Shown: one piece after another, positions 20,865-32,617 of the stretch
Position numbering within the stretch: position 1 is the first letter of the stretch
Layout: each line of letters opens with the position of its first letter
Assembly: GCA_025667525.1 (NCBI GenBank)
Contig: CM046879.1
Coordinates: forward strand, 385,849,039-385,913,038
Origin: Glebionis coronaria
Lineage: Eukaryota; Streptophyta; Magnoliopsida; Asterales; Asteraceae
Length of the DNA: 64,000 bases
Reading direction: 5' to 3'
The notes under the pieces: generated by a model
Told to the model about the DNA's origin: nothing
What the model saw: only the letters and a program-made list of their open reading frames with translations
Database searches by the model: none
Position numbers and translations under genes: made by a program

Positions 20865-23800
20865 TGATGAGACTGCTTTTATACATTGTCTCATCGTCCA
20901 AATCGGGCTTAAAATGCATTAAATATCATTAAAACTGGCAAATATATGCTCGTGTTTGTTGCTTGTGTATTTTAGGTACGGATATTGAGGAAATGACAAA
21001 AAGATCACAAGAATCAATTAAAAACGAACACGGGAAACGAAGCCGCATAATGAACCGGGCCCAAGAATGGAATTTCCAAAATGGTCCTTGAAGAATTGAA
21101 GATTGTCAACATTGGTCCCTCATCTTTTGAAGACTTGGCATTTTATACCCTTGCAAAACTCATAAATTGCATTGTGGTCCCTTAAATGTCAATAAATTAC
21201 ATTATGAGCCCTTGAAGATTTCCAAAATTGCACTAATAGTCCTTGTTTTAAGTTTGGAAACATGATGTGCCAAAATTTACAAGTTGGCAAAAGTTGTTAT
21301 AAAGAGATTTGAAGTGGTTGACTGGTTTTTACAACATGAACAAAACAAGAGACTTGGGGGGCCATTTTGGCCAGACACCACAATTACCCACAACCAATCA
21401 ATCCCACACGTCACCCTCCTCCTCCACTCACAAGCCACCACCTCATCCTCTTTCTCCACGTCACCTTCCCACTCACCAGTTTATTTAAATAAACTAGGTC
21501 AAAGAGTCAACCCCCTTAATTTCCCACTAAACACGTTTTTTAAATAAACCCACCCCAAAATCAGATTAAACCAAGTTTATCACCCCATAAACCCTAATTC
21601 TCCCCAGTCCCAATCAGGTCAAGATCAAACGGTTTTTACTTGATGTTTTCCAGATTATTAATTAACCACCCACTAACCAAAGCCCACACAAAACCCACTC
21701 ACCCCGTGACCACCAAGAGGGTCCCCCATTGTCCCTTGCTTCACCAAAAATGGCAAAAAGGGAATATGGATATAAATCAAACGGCCAACACACTTTTCTT
21801 GCTCCCAAAGGATGAATGAACGTTTGAGATTGCTTCTCAACAGCTGGATATCACAACAAGCCAAGCAAGATCACGTGTTGCCACTTTGACGAATTTCAAA
21901 CCTCAAGACCAAGGGCATTTTAGGCAGTCCATGTGTTAGGGTTTTAAGCATTCTAGATTATTCTTAGGCTAGTATAAATACAAGCCGTATGTAGCTGTAT
22001 TCTTTGTTCCAGATTTTCTATATTTTAAGTGTAATTCCTTTTTAAATTAAATGAAAGTTGGTATTTTTTGATAAATTGTAATTCCTTTTCTTTTATTAAA
22101 AGTTGGTATCAAAGATAAGAAAATATGAGTTCCACATCTTAACTTTAGTTCAAGATTTATCAAAATTATTCTTGTTTTTAAAGTTTCTGAAAAAGGTTGA
22201 TTTTTGGGTAAATTCTTGTTCCAAAATTGGTTTTCCAGGTTTGTAAGTTGTTTGTGTAAGTGATTAGAAAGGAAAAGTTTTTGAGAGAATTTTGTGAAAA
22301 AAGGTTTAAAAAAGTTTAAAAATCAGAAAAGTGGTATTTGTGTTCTAATTTTTCTTAGCAGGCAATCCTTTGAAATTCTTGACTGATCTTCCAAGGTTCA
22401 GTTCAGGACCCAGCCTGAAAGGAGATGGCTATGCAGCCATTGTGGGACCTGGATGTGGGTCCCACAAGGTAAATTCCTTGTTCCTTGTTTTTAGTCATAA
22501 ATTTTGTGATTTATGTGATATTGGTGAATTTGATTGAAAGTTGTTTAAGTGTGAATTTGTTGTTTGATTATGCTCAATCTAGGATTGTATGCATGTTAGG
22601 AGTGTTTTAATTCAGTTTGGTTGATTTGTGAAAGAAATTGGTGTGTTAATTTGAAGTTTCTGAAAATTAAGGGGTGTTTGGATTAGGGTTTAACATTGGT
22701 TAATTGACAACAACCTTGTTTAAAAACCTGTTTTAATCACTCACTAGGTTGTTATTAGGTAGTATATGTATTTGGTTTTCAGTTTGGCAAAGTTTGAAAC
22801 AAGTTGTATGCTAAAATTTTTGTTAATATAGCTAAAATCAGTAACTCCCCATTCATGCCTGTTTTTGTGTGATTTTGACATTCAAATCTTGCTAGCTGCT
22901 AGATATTAGGTCTAAGCAGGATTGTGTATAGTTTGTGTGTCATTTGGTTGATTATTGTGCTAGATTTGAAGTGTTAAAATTCGTTTTTGTGCAAGTTGCA
23001 TCATCAACTATTCATCAGAAACCCTTAGGCCTTAATCAGTAACTTTCTTGGCTCATTTGTGTGTAATTTTGTGAAGTGAACTTGTTGTTTTTGTGATTCA
23101 TCTGACTCCCTACACTCCACTGAGTGTAGGGGTGCCTTGTTGTCCAAAGAAACCCAATCCAACAAGCTTTCCTATGCTCTAAATCCACCAGACCATATTT
23201 TTACACTAGTAGTGGGAAAAAAGTTACCCCTACTAGTGTATTGGTTAGTACTGCTATACAAAAGGACAAAACCAAGCAAGTGTCACTATCAGCTTTTTAG
23301 TTTTTTTGTCTTTAGTGGGTTAATTTGTGAATTAGGACTTGAAACCAGTTTTAATATTTTTCTTATTTAATTTGTGATTTTTCTGTTTAATTAGATTTTT
23401 TTTACTATTCATTTGGTAATTTTTACATTAATTAACTATTTTTAATACTTTTTAATATTCTGTTTTTGGCATTTAGTGCAAAACATTATTATTTTTCAGT
23501 TTTAACATTTTTCTTGGATTTAGAAAAATAATTTAAGATTTTTGTTTAAAAAGTTTTTACTGTTCACCTTTTATTTATTTTTTAGAATTAATCTAGTTTA
23601 ATTAGGGTTTTAATTCAAACTATTTTTGTATTTTAGTGAAAAATTTAATATTTTTCAAACTTTTTCATTTTTCTACTGTTCTTTAGAGTAAATTAGGATT
23701 TTTAAAAGTGTCAAATTATTTTTAGCATTATTTTATTATTTTTTATGATTATTTTAGTTTAAAAATAGTTTTTAGTGATTTAAAAATAAAAAATAGTTTT

Positions 23801-24313
23801 TAAAATTTAGGAAAAGTACTTTTTAGTCTTTAGATAATATAAGTAAGTTATTTGTTCAATAAAATAATATTTTGGACATTTTGATTAATTATATTTAATT
23901 TTAGGGCTTTAATTAGCATTTAAAATTGAATATTTAATTAATAAAAGGTTTTAAAATATTTTTATTGGATTTTTATTCTTATTTATATTATTTTAGACTT
24001 AGTTTTAGCTTTTAATTATAAATTTAGGTTTTAAATTTTTAATTTGTAGCTTTTACGGTTTTACGTGAACGACATTTTCGTCTTAGCTTGATCCGTCTTC
24101 GTAACCGTCATTCTCTTCTTACCCCATTTCTATTTTCTTTTTCTCAATATAATCACAAACAAATCAAAATCAATTCATTACACAACGCACTAGCCTCCTC
24201 GAGAACGAACTCACTTCATTTTAGGGTCATAACTTGTGGTTTTCCTAAACTACTTGTTAATACTTACGCTAATTGCCTTGTTTTCCTAAACAAGTGTGAT
24301 TTTATTACTATCA
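20865..24313 (+). mobile_element. Solo LTR of element E family (F), inside B
   Basis: A 3449-bp block beginning TGATGAGACT and ending ACTATCA interrupts sequence that is continuous in D at about 38986. CTTTT is duplicated on both sides (20860-20864, 24314-24318). It is the same length as the E LTRs and aligns with them in inverted sense (start matches the complement of 16839, end resembles the complement of 13402), but is clearly diverged. No interior is present, so it is a solo LTR. It is A+T rich at 23380-24060 and holds no gene. Confidence 0.9.
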
Positions 24314-24318
24314 CTTTT

Positions 24319-25184
24319 CAAATCGTACGACCTTACTTATTGCAGATAAATTATTAGAAAGTGATGGGAGAATAGGCAGATAATCAAACCAAGTGTGCTT
24401 GTGCAAGAATACCGACTTATAATTGACTCTATCATTTCTCGTTCTCCACAATTTAAAATCTCAAGTAATGAGACTCGTGGATGCTTAGCCTAATAAACCA
24501 ATTAAGGTCTACATGGTTAAGGATACTAGCTAGAATAAACTTGGACAAATCTATTCAGGTTGAGTCAAAATAATCGCAACGGGCCTAATATGTCAAAGAC
24601 TTCTAAACTAGCTACATCACTTTATTAATATTTTTGACTTTATTGCGGGATATATACATATGAAAGCAACGATAAAAATTTAAAAATTATGAATAAATGG
24701 CCAAAGTTAATTAAAAATTTGAAAAATGCTGAAAAAAGATGATTTCCCGGTTAAATGAAGGCATTTTAATGGAAAAGTCCACTTAAAACTTCGATAGAAG
24801 TCCCCCTACACTTAATATACACATTGTCCTCAATGTTTAAGCATGTGGGAAAAGTCTCCCCTATACTTATGACATTGTGCACGTTGGTTAAATCAAGCTA
24901 AGGAAGAGACGACTAACGTGATCAATTTCAAATGTGAGTATGAAGAAAATTGAATCACGATAGTTGAGAGATAGAACCGGATTTCGGATAACACGGGAGC
25001 ACGGATCTTCAAAGGTTACAAAAGTGCATTCATCTCTGTAATCACATCACCACACAAACACAAACAACCTATAGAGGTCCCCCTACACTTAGGAGGGTAA
25101 AACGGAAAAGGATAGATACTCGGTCTACCTCCCGAGGAGCGCTTGTTTTTTATAACCGAGTCACGAGCCTGACTCGACCCAAAA
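24319..25184 (-). other. Element B 3' non-coding interior (proximal part)
   Basis: Resumes the block interrupted by F and aligns with D 38988-39990. Contains two purine-rich stretches on the minus strand at about 24796-24880 and one at 25078-25092. No gene seen. Confidence 0.7.
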
Positions 25185-26465
25185 TTAGTTCATGGGAAAC
25201 GTGGTGAGGGATGGAATCATCTCATGAGAGATGTCCTCACCAATGTAAGACTTCACTCGTTGGCCATTCACCTTAAAATTAGGTCCATTAGGTTGAGCGA
25301 GCTCGAGAGTACCATATGGAAAAATTTGGGCAACGGTGAATGGGCCGGACCAACGAGATTTCAGCTTGCCCGAAAAGATTTTCAACCGAGAGTTAAAGAG
25401 TAAAACTTTGTCTCCAACTTGGAACTCTCGGTTTTTAATCTTAGAGTCGTGAATGAGCTTAGTCTTTTTTTTATAGATCAAAGAATTTTCATAAGCCGCA
25501 TTCCGGAGTTCATTCAGCTCATTGAGTTGGATTTTGCGTAGGTCACCGGCTTTGTTGATATCAAAGTTAGCCCACTTCAAGGCCCAATAAGCCTTGTGCT
25601 CCAACTCAATGGGGAGGTGCCATGCTTTCCCGTACACGAGACGATATGGTGTACAACCAAACGAAGTATTGTATGCGGTACGGAAAGCCCACAGAGCATC
25701 ATCAAGTTTATCGGCCCATGAGGCACGATGCTCTCCCACGGTTCGTTCAAGAATTCGCTTTAACCCTCGGTTAGATATTTCAGCCTGGCCATTAGTTTGT
25801 GGGTGGTAAGCGGTGGAAAGACGATGATTTACACCATACTTAGCCATGACTCTTGCGAATTGATCATTGCAAAAATGAGTCCCGTGATCACTAATAATGG
25901 CAAGAGGCACACCGAATCTAGAGAACAGCGATTTCAAAAAGTTACAAACCGCCCTTGCGTCATTAGTGGGTAAAGCTTTGGCTTCAACCCATTTAGAAAC
26001 GTAGTCAACGGCTACAAGGATGTATTTGTTTCCTTTAGATGAAGGGAATGGCCCCATAAAGTCGATGCCCCATACATCAAAGATTTCACATTCTTGTATG
26101 AAAGTTTGAGGCATCTCATCTTTATGTGTGACCTTCCCTTGTTTTTGGCAAGCATCACAATGTTTAACCATCTTGTGAGCATCACGATAAATGGCGGGCC
26201 AAAAAAATACCGAGTCAAACACTCTTTTTGCGGTGTAGTTGGGACCAAAGTGACCACCGGTGGGTCCTTTGTGGCAAGCTTCAAGAATGTCTAAAGTTGC
26301 CGGTCCATGAACACATCGGCGAATAATCAAATCAGCACATTGTTTGAAGAGATACAGGTCATCCCAAAAGTATGTCTTAATATCTTTGAAGAACTTTTTC
26401 TTTTGTTGGGATGTTAACCCGTCGATGAGGATTCCTCCCTCCAAGTAGTTTGCAATGTCCGCAAA
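25185..26465 (-). pseudogene. Element B integrase
   Basis: Residues counted from the ATG at 26444: zinc-binding region with [13 protein letters not shown] and HCDACQKQG (about 64-103), then the catalytic core with Asp128 (GIDFMGPFP), Asp186 (ISDHGTHF, usually ISDRGTHF) and Glu222 ([12 protein letters not shown]). The last two are 35 residues apart as required for DD35E. A C-terminal DNA-binding part ([23 protein letters not shown]) follows, ending at a natural stop at 25185. The domain itself is intact but is cut off from the polymerase by an in-frame TAG at 26466-26468, which replaces a Trp codon. Confidence 0.92.
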
Positions 26466-27455
26466 CTACGGGGTCTCATCTTGATTCGAATTGATAGACA
26501 TTAAGGTCTCAAGGGGAAAAGAGTCATTGATCTCTTTGTTCGGATGATCCCCTTGATATGGATCCTCAAGTCTACTGAGATGATCTGCGGCTAGGTTTTC
26601 AGCTCCCTTCTTATCACGAATTTCGATTTTAAATTCTTGAAGGAGCAAAACCCAGCGAAGAAGTCTTGGTTTGGAATCTTGTTTAGTTAACAAGTACTTC
26701 AACGCGGAATGATCGGTATACACGATGGTGGTAGAAAGGACAAGATAGGGGCGGAACTTTTCAAAAGCATACACTACAGCTAAAAGCACTTTTTCGGTAG
26801 TGGTATAATGCAATTGAGCCCCCGTCATTGTCTTTCTAGCATAGTGGATTGGTTGGAAGTGTTTGTTCACTCTTTGGCCCAAAACCGCTCCAATAGCATA
26901 GTCGCTAGCATCGCACATCAACTCAAAGGGAAGCTCCCAATTAGGGGTAACCAAGACCAGTGCCTTAGTTAGCTTATCCTTAAGAAGGTTGAAGGCTTCA
27001 ATATACTCTTTGGAAAAGATAAAAGGAGTATCTTTTTCCAAGAGGTGGGTCATCGGGCGAGCGATTTTAGAAAAATCTTTGATAAAGCGACGGTCGAAGC
27101 CCGCATGACCAAGGAAACTTCTCACACCCTTCACGGTTGAAGGTGGAGGCAATTTAGAAATAACATCGACTTTAGCATGGTCCACTTCAAGACCGTCTTT
27201 GGAGATTTTGTGTCCTAGCACGATGCCCTCTTTTACCATGAAATGGCATTTTTCCCAATTAAGAACAAGGCGAGTGTCTTCACACCGCTTAAGCATACGT
27301 TCTAAATTGGCAAGGCAAGCAGAGAATGAATCACCATAAACCGAGAAATCATCCATGAATACTTCCATAGTTTCTTCAACCATGTCATGGAAGATAGCCA
27401 TCATACACCTTTGGAACGTCCCTGGAGCATTGTATAAACCGAAAGGCATGCGTTT
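26466..27455 (-). pseudogene. Element B reverse transcriptase core and RNase H
   Basis: Begins [16 protein letters not shown], the Athila/Tat version of the reverse transcriptase motif (chromoviruses have [11 protein letters not shown]). The active site FMDD is at residues 31-34, followed by [17 protein letters not shown] and the thumb. RNase H follows with [25 protein letters not shown] and AADHLSRL. An in-frame TAA at 27456-27458 separates it from the reverse transcriptase N-part and a TAG at 26466-26468 from integrase. Both lie in the same frame as their neighbours. Confidence 0.93.
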
Positions 27456-28499
27456 TTAAGCAAATGTTCCATAGGGACAAGTGAATGTGGTCTTTTCTTG
27501 GTCTTTGGGATCGATGGGAATTTGAAAATACCCGGAGAAACCGTCTAAGAAGCAGTAATAGTCATTACCCGCTAGACGCTCGAGCATTTGATCCATGAAA
27601 AGAAGAGGGAAATGATCTTTTCTCGTGGCATCATTGAGTTTGCGGTAGTCGATACAAACTCTCCACCCAGTAACGAGACGAGTACGAATCAACTCGTTGT
27701 GTTCATTGGGAACAACGGTTATTCCGCCCTTCTTGGGCACACAATGGACGGGACTTACCCATGGCGAATCCGAAATAGGGTAAATCAAGCCGGCATCTAG
27801 AAGTTTGATAACCTCTTGTTTGATGACGTCATGAATACGAGGATTAACCCTTCTTTGGCTTTGGATTGCGGGTTTAAAGTCATCTTCCATGAGAATTTTG
27901 TGAGTACAAAAGTTTGGATCAATTCCGCGGATATCGGAAATTTTCCAAGCAATTTCCTTCTTATGATCTTTAAGCACGGCGATGAGGCGAGATTTCTCTT
28001 CTTCTTTTAAGTCCTTAGCAATGATGACGGGCGACTTCTTCTTATCTTCAAAGAATACGTACTCGAGATGGGACGACAACTCCTTAAGCTCTAAATCCGG
28101 AGGATTTTCGATGGTAGGCGTATTCAAAGTCGGTTCATTGATAGCAATAGCCTTGGGAGATGGTGGAGAAATATGGTCCTCTTTGAGAAGTTTCTCAATG
28201 AGACGAATGTCTTCATCCCAATCGGTGGGAGATTCGTCATATTCTAAGTTCACATCTCCCATTGTTGCTTCAAGATCTTTCCAAAGGAAATCACTTTCTC
28301 CAAATAGAGTAAGTGATGAATCAATAGAGGAAACGGTCTCAACATTGGGAGGAGAGGTAGGAATACTTTTGCAAGCATCTTTGAAGTGTTCTTCACAAGC
28401 CTCATCAAGAACGTCGATACAATTAACACTCTCGTATGAATAAGGCTGTTTAGAAAGCTTTCCCATGTTGAAGATGATTTTATCGTCACCCACTCTCAT
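27456..28499 (-). pseudogene. Element B protease-RT linker and RT N-terminal part
   Basis: After a protease tail and an acidic linker (about 200 residues, rich in Ser/Glu/Asp) comes the start of reverse transcriptase: AIQSQRRVNPRIHDVIKQEV, LIYPISDSPWVSPVHCVPKKGG, VCIDYRKLNDATRKDHFPL and FLDGFSGYFQIPIDPKDQEK. It joins the MPFGLYNAP part through the TAA at 27456. A one-base deletion near 28496-28510 puts it out of frame with the protease. Confidence 0.9.
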
Positions 28500-28798
28500 G
28501 ATAAGCTCACCACTTCTACATCGATGAGAGTGCGACCGGTCCTCAAGAATGGACGTCCAACGATTAATGGCACACGAGGGTCCATATCGTAGTCGACTAC
28601 GACAGAATCGGCGGGAAAAGTGAATTTATCGACTCCTACAAAAACGTCTTCGGCTATCCCCACTGGATAAGCAACCGTACGGTTAGCTAATTCCAAAGTC
28701 ATTTTGGTGGGGACTAGCTCAGGGAGAGATATTTGCTTCCAAACGCTTAAGGGCATTAAATTAATACTGGCACCTAGATCGGCTAGGGCCATGCAATT
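28496..28798 (-). pseudogene. Element B aspartic protease
   Basis: [19 protein letters not shown] holds the D-x-G active site; [32 protein letters not shown] and GRTLIDVEV complete the domain. A TAG at 28799-28801 separates it in frame from gag and a frameshift follows it. It would mature the gag-pol polyprotein. Confidence 0.9.
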
Positions 28799-30737
28799 CT
28801 ATACTCTCGGGAAGTTGCAAGGGATTAAGAAGCGACCCGGATCACCAAGTTTAATTGGCAATTTCCTTAACAGAACCGCGTAGCAATTCTCATTAAGTTG
28901 GGTATTAGCAATATCAAGAAGCTTCTCCTTGTCGCTAAGAAGATCTTTGAACATTTTCGCATATTTAGGCATGTGCGCGAGAGCCTCAGCGAAGGAGATG
29001 TTGAAATTCAATTGTTTAAACATTTTGAGAAAGTTCGAAACTTGAATATCGTCCTTGCTTTTGAGCTTCTCTTTCCTCAACCTTGAGGGATAAGGTATAT
29101 CGGAAGAAGAGGAAGGCTTTGGAATAGTAGGATCACTCACATCCTTGGGTGGAGGATGGTTAGAAGTAAGAGGTGGAGGAATTGGGGAAGTAGCAAAATG
29201 AGGAATATGAGTAGGTGACTCGTTTTCCTTAGTCACAATCACCGGTGGAGGTATAGGAAGCTCGGGTTCCTTGGTACCTTTGCCACTGTGAGTGGTGATT
29301 GCTTTCATCTCCCCTCTTGGATTAGCCACGGTGTTACTCGGAAGAGTACCCGAAGAAGAGGTTTGATTACCTTGGAAGAAACCAGCCATCATGTTCCTTA
29401 AGTCATTCGTTTGACTACTCAAAGAATTTCGCATATCGGCTCTAAGATCGTTCCCTTGTTTCACCATGTCTGCTTTCAAGTTGAGCACTTCCCGCTGGAG
29501 ATTTTCCACGATCACATCATTAGTCCTCATGTAGGTTTCAACATCTTGGTGTAATGCGGTGGGTTGGTTGGGAGGATGAGCATGGTAGGCGGGTGGTTGA
29601 TAAGCAGGTTGTTGGTAAACTTGGTTGTTTCTTTGAGGTGGATATGGTTGTCTTTGAGGTGGTTGGTATGGTGCACGAGGTTGTTGTTGAGGAGGGCGAT
29701 TGAGGTTTTGTTGTTGGTTTGGTTTGTTAGGAGGAAAACCAGGCGGGGAAAAAAAGTTGTTTGAGCGATAGCTGAGCAAGTTGCGGTCTCCTTGAGGACG
29801 AGCTGGATAAGCGGCCGGAGGATAGGTACCGTATGATGCATTAACATTCTCAGAAGGATAGTCATGGGTGGAGTTACAAGTAGTGTAAGAGTGAGGACCC
29901 CCGCATATTTCACATGGTTGGCTTACAGCATTCACTTGAGCGTTTTTAGCGTTGATGCTGTTGGTGTTGCTAGCGGTTTGGGTAGCAAGCGATTCAAGAA
30001 GCGACGTAATTTTGTCAAGTCTCTTGTCGTTGTCACTAGTACTAGCGCTAGCGGCATTAGTCCGAACACTCTTGGTTTGCACTCTAGACTTATTCTCAAT
30101 AATATCCCAAGCGGCATTAGAGCTCTTAACCAAAATATTACCCCCGAGGCACTATTTAGTAAATCTTGGTCATTCATGCTTAAACCATTGTAAAAAGTAT
30201 TAACTTGGTGCACTTTAGTAAAACCATGTTATGGGCACTTTCTTAAAAGATCTTTAAAACGGTCCCAAGATTCACTAAAAGACTCATCGTACTTTTTTCA
30301 AAATTAATAATTTCATTTCGCAAAGCGGTAGTACGAGAGGGTGGGAAAAAGTAGTTTATGAATTTAGTCTCCAAATCCGTCCACGTCAGAATACTTTGTG
30401 GCGGTTCCTTTGCAAGCTAATGACGGGCTTGTCCCTCTAAAGAAAAGGGAAAAAGTTGTAAACGGATTACCTCTTGTGGAACACCATTGAATTTGACCGT
30501 ATTCGTGAGTTGCATGAACCTTTTGATGTGGTCATGAGGATCATCAATGGTACGCCCCAAGAATGGTTGAGCAGAGACCATCTGAATAAAGCCGGATTTG
30601 ACAATTGGATCATTGTTGCCCTCTACATGTGCTTGCAAAAGTTCAATCATCGGGCGATTGTCCGGTAGAGGTTCATTGTTGTAATTATTCATGTTGTTTT
30701 GAGGTGGATTGTTATTATTGTTGTGAACACCGGCCAT
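28799..30737 (-). pseudogene. Element B gag
   Basis: From the ATG at 30737: an Asn-rich start, then the retrotrans_gag core with DDPHDHIKRFMQLTNTVKFN and LFPFSLEGQARH. A Trp codon is changed to TAG at 30417-30419. Downstream, a one-base loss in an A run near 30295, a stop near 30225 and another one-base loss near 30145 break the frame. From 30133 it continues with AAWDIIENKS, a C-x2-C-x3-H-x4-C knuckle (CEICGGPHSYTTC), a Pro/Gln/Tyr-rich stretch and a coiled-coil-like region. It ends with VSNFLKMFKQLNFNISFAEA and a conserved lead-in to the protease. Capsid function by family. Confidence 0.9.
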
Positions 30738-30997
30738 GTCTAAGTTATCGAGAGTCTCGGGCTCTTGAAAAGACGTTGATCAAGTGCGCATACACCTTCA
30801 AAAGAACTAACAAAGCAAACAAGAAAATTTTTTGGTTTTTACGTTTTTTAATTTTTTTTTTTTTTTGAATTTTCGTATTTTTAAAAATTTTATATTTTTT
30901 AGGGTTTTTGAAATTTTTTATGAAAAAGTAACGTTCACGGTGAACGGATCCCAAAATCCAAGTTCTCACAAAAAACTGTTAATCTTTACGAGAAGAG
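30738..30997 (-). other. Element B 5' leader
   Basis: Between gag start and primer site; contains T-rich runs (30840-30865, 30890-30920) like those at the same place in D and E. No gene seen. Confidence 0.6.
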
Positions 30998-31012
30998 CCG
31001 GCAGCGGCGCCA
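30998..31012 (-). other. Element B primer-binding site
   Basis: Minus strand TGGCGCCGCTGCCGG, two bases inside the 5' LTR, matching the complement of plant tRNA-Asp 3' end with one difference. The identical site is at 41871-41885 in element D. Confidence 0.88.
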
Positions 31013-31319
31013 TTTGATACAAAAGATTTTGCATTGGGTTCAGATTATCTCTCGGAATCCTCTCGAATTGATCACGGTTCAAAGTGGAATAGTTTTTCTT
31101 GGTGACAAATAGGGGGTTTGGGTTTTCTATTCTACGGAAAAGGAATAAAAGAGCAAAGTCGTAAAAACAAGCTAAAAATAATTGCAAGATTAAAATTAAA
31201 TTAAAAGAAATTAAAATGGAAAGTAAATAAAAGGAAACAGTTTAAAAATGTAACTAAGAAAAAATCCGAGGAAAGGAAAAAAAAGTAAATGAAATCAAGG
31301 TTGGAAATACTTCATGCTG

Positions 31320-31755
31320 AATAAAGTTGATTTGGAATAGAAAGTTGATCCGGAATAAAATTGGTTGATCCGGAATAATGAAGGTTGATGCGGAATAATG
31401 TGCTATCCGGAATAAAATGTGATTGATTCGGAATAAAAGAGTTGATCCGGAATAAAAAATATTCCGGATAAACAAGGTTGATCCGGAATGTTAGATATTC
31501 CGGATGGAGAACGTTGATCCGGAATAATTATTTCGGATGAGTGAACTTGATTCCGAATGAACAAAAAGGAAACTTGATCCGTAATAACAATCTTGATACG
31601 GAATAAAAAATATTCCGAATGGAAGACACTGATCCGGAATATGAAATATTCTGGATGAACAATCTTGTTGCGGAATAAAAATTGAGGGTGCTTGATTCAG
31701 AATGTTTTGAAGACAATGACCGATCCGGAATATCCTGTTGATCTGGAATCTGGGT
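31320..31755. repeat. TCCGGAAT motif field, right LTR of B
   Basis: Counterpart of 18460-18915, with the pair of motifs around 18560-18610 deleted. Confidence 0.85.
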
Positions 31756-32165
31756 ACTGATGAAGAACATCGAAGAACAGGGGAATCAAAGAACACGATT
31801 TTTATCAAAAATCAACCAAGTTTTTAACCAAAACTTAAACCAATTTAAACACTAATCATTTACTAATCATAATCATCAAATCCCAACAATAAAAATACAA
31901 AACCCACTAACTTTTGAAGATCAAATCAACCAATAAAACTTGAAAACTTTAAATCAATAAGAACAAGATGAACAAGATTAATGGAAAGATTATATTGATT
32001 GATTAAGGTAGAGTAAACAAAAAGAAAGATTAAAAACTTACAAGATTAAAGATTGAATCAACAAAAATAAAAATCACCAACACCTTAGTGGTGTTGGCTT
32101 CTTCCCTACGAAACAAAAAGAAAGAAAGAAGAAAAATAAAAGCTGGCTAAAAATGTGTGAAGGAT

Positions 32166-32176
32166 CTTTATATAGG
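32166..32176 (-). promoter_or_regulatory. TATA box, 5' LTR of B
   Basis: Minus strand CCTATATAAAG, conserved with 19334-19344; likely promoter of element B. Confidence 0.6.
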
Positions 32177-32617
32177 CCTTGTCTTTGGTTGGTGAGTGGG
32201 CTTCTCCCTTTCTTCTTGTCTTCTCGTCTTTTCAGAAAAGTTGACGTTTTCGATTCTGATTCGGGATTTGTCGACGATTAAATTCAACTCGTCTTTTATT
32301 TTCTTCGTTTAATAGACTTGAGTTCCTTCGACATATGTAAATCTTCCATCTTTGGTCCTTTTCTTCGATAAATCTTCAAATAGGCCCATTGACTTCATAT
32401 CATTTGCATCTCTTGGACAATAGACTTCGTCTTGAGTCTTTTTCTTCGATAAAACCCGTGCAATCCCATGTTTTCTCAAATATCCATCCGGTTGGCTCTG
32501 AAAACACAATAAACACAAAAACCACGCATAATTCCAAACAGATGATATTAAATACGCGTTTGGTCTCGTTTTAGTAAGAAATAAGTGGCAAAAGGATGGG
32601 TGTTTTCACACCTATCA

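Larger units (their letters stand above)
18147..32617 (-). mobile_element. Element B, Athila-type Ty3/gypsy, 14.5 kb, structurally complete
   Basis: LTRs at 18147-19786 and 31015-32617, tRNA-Asp-like primer site at 30998-31012, polypurine tract at 19787-19800 and a perfect CTTCC duplication. Minus strand gene order gag, protease, reverse transcriptase, RNase H, integrase, then long 3' non-coding sequence with a nested solo LTR (20865-24313). The LTRs are nearly identical apart from one deletion of about 40 bases, so insertion is fairly recent. All genes nonetheless carry stops or frameshifts, so B probably moved as a defective copy using proteins supplied by another element. Confidence 0.95.
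31015..32617 (-). repeat. Element B 5' LTR (1603 bp)
   Basis: Same termini as the 3' LTR and nearly identical to it; shorter by one deletion of about 40 bases within the CGGAAT motif field (31320-31755). Right flank 32618-32622 is the CTTCC duplicate. Confidence 0.95.

Noticed and set aside
27982..28443. 153-codon plus-strand ORF opposite the B protease-RT linker
   Set aside because: Antisense shadow of a Ser/Glu-rich coding region.
29527..30213. Several ORFs on both strands (29527-29913, 29564-29764, 29864-30203, 29932-30213)
   Set aside because: Shadows of, or frameshifted continuations of, the element B gag; no separate gene.
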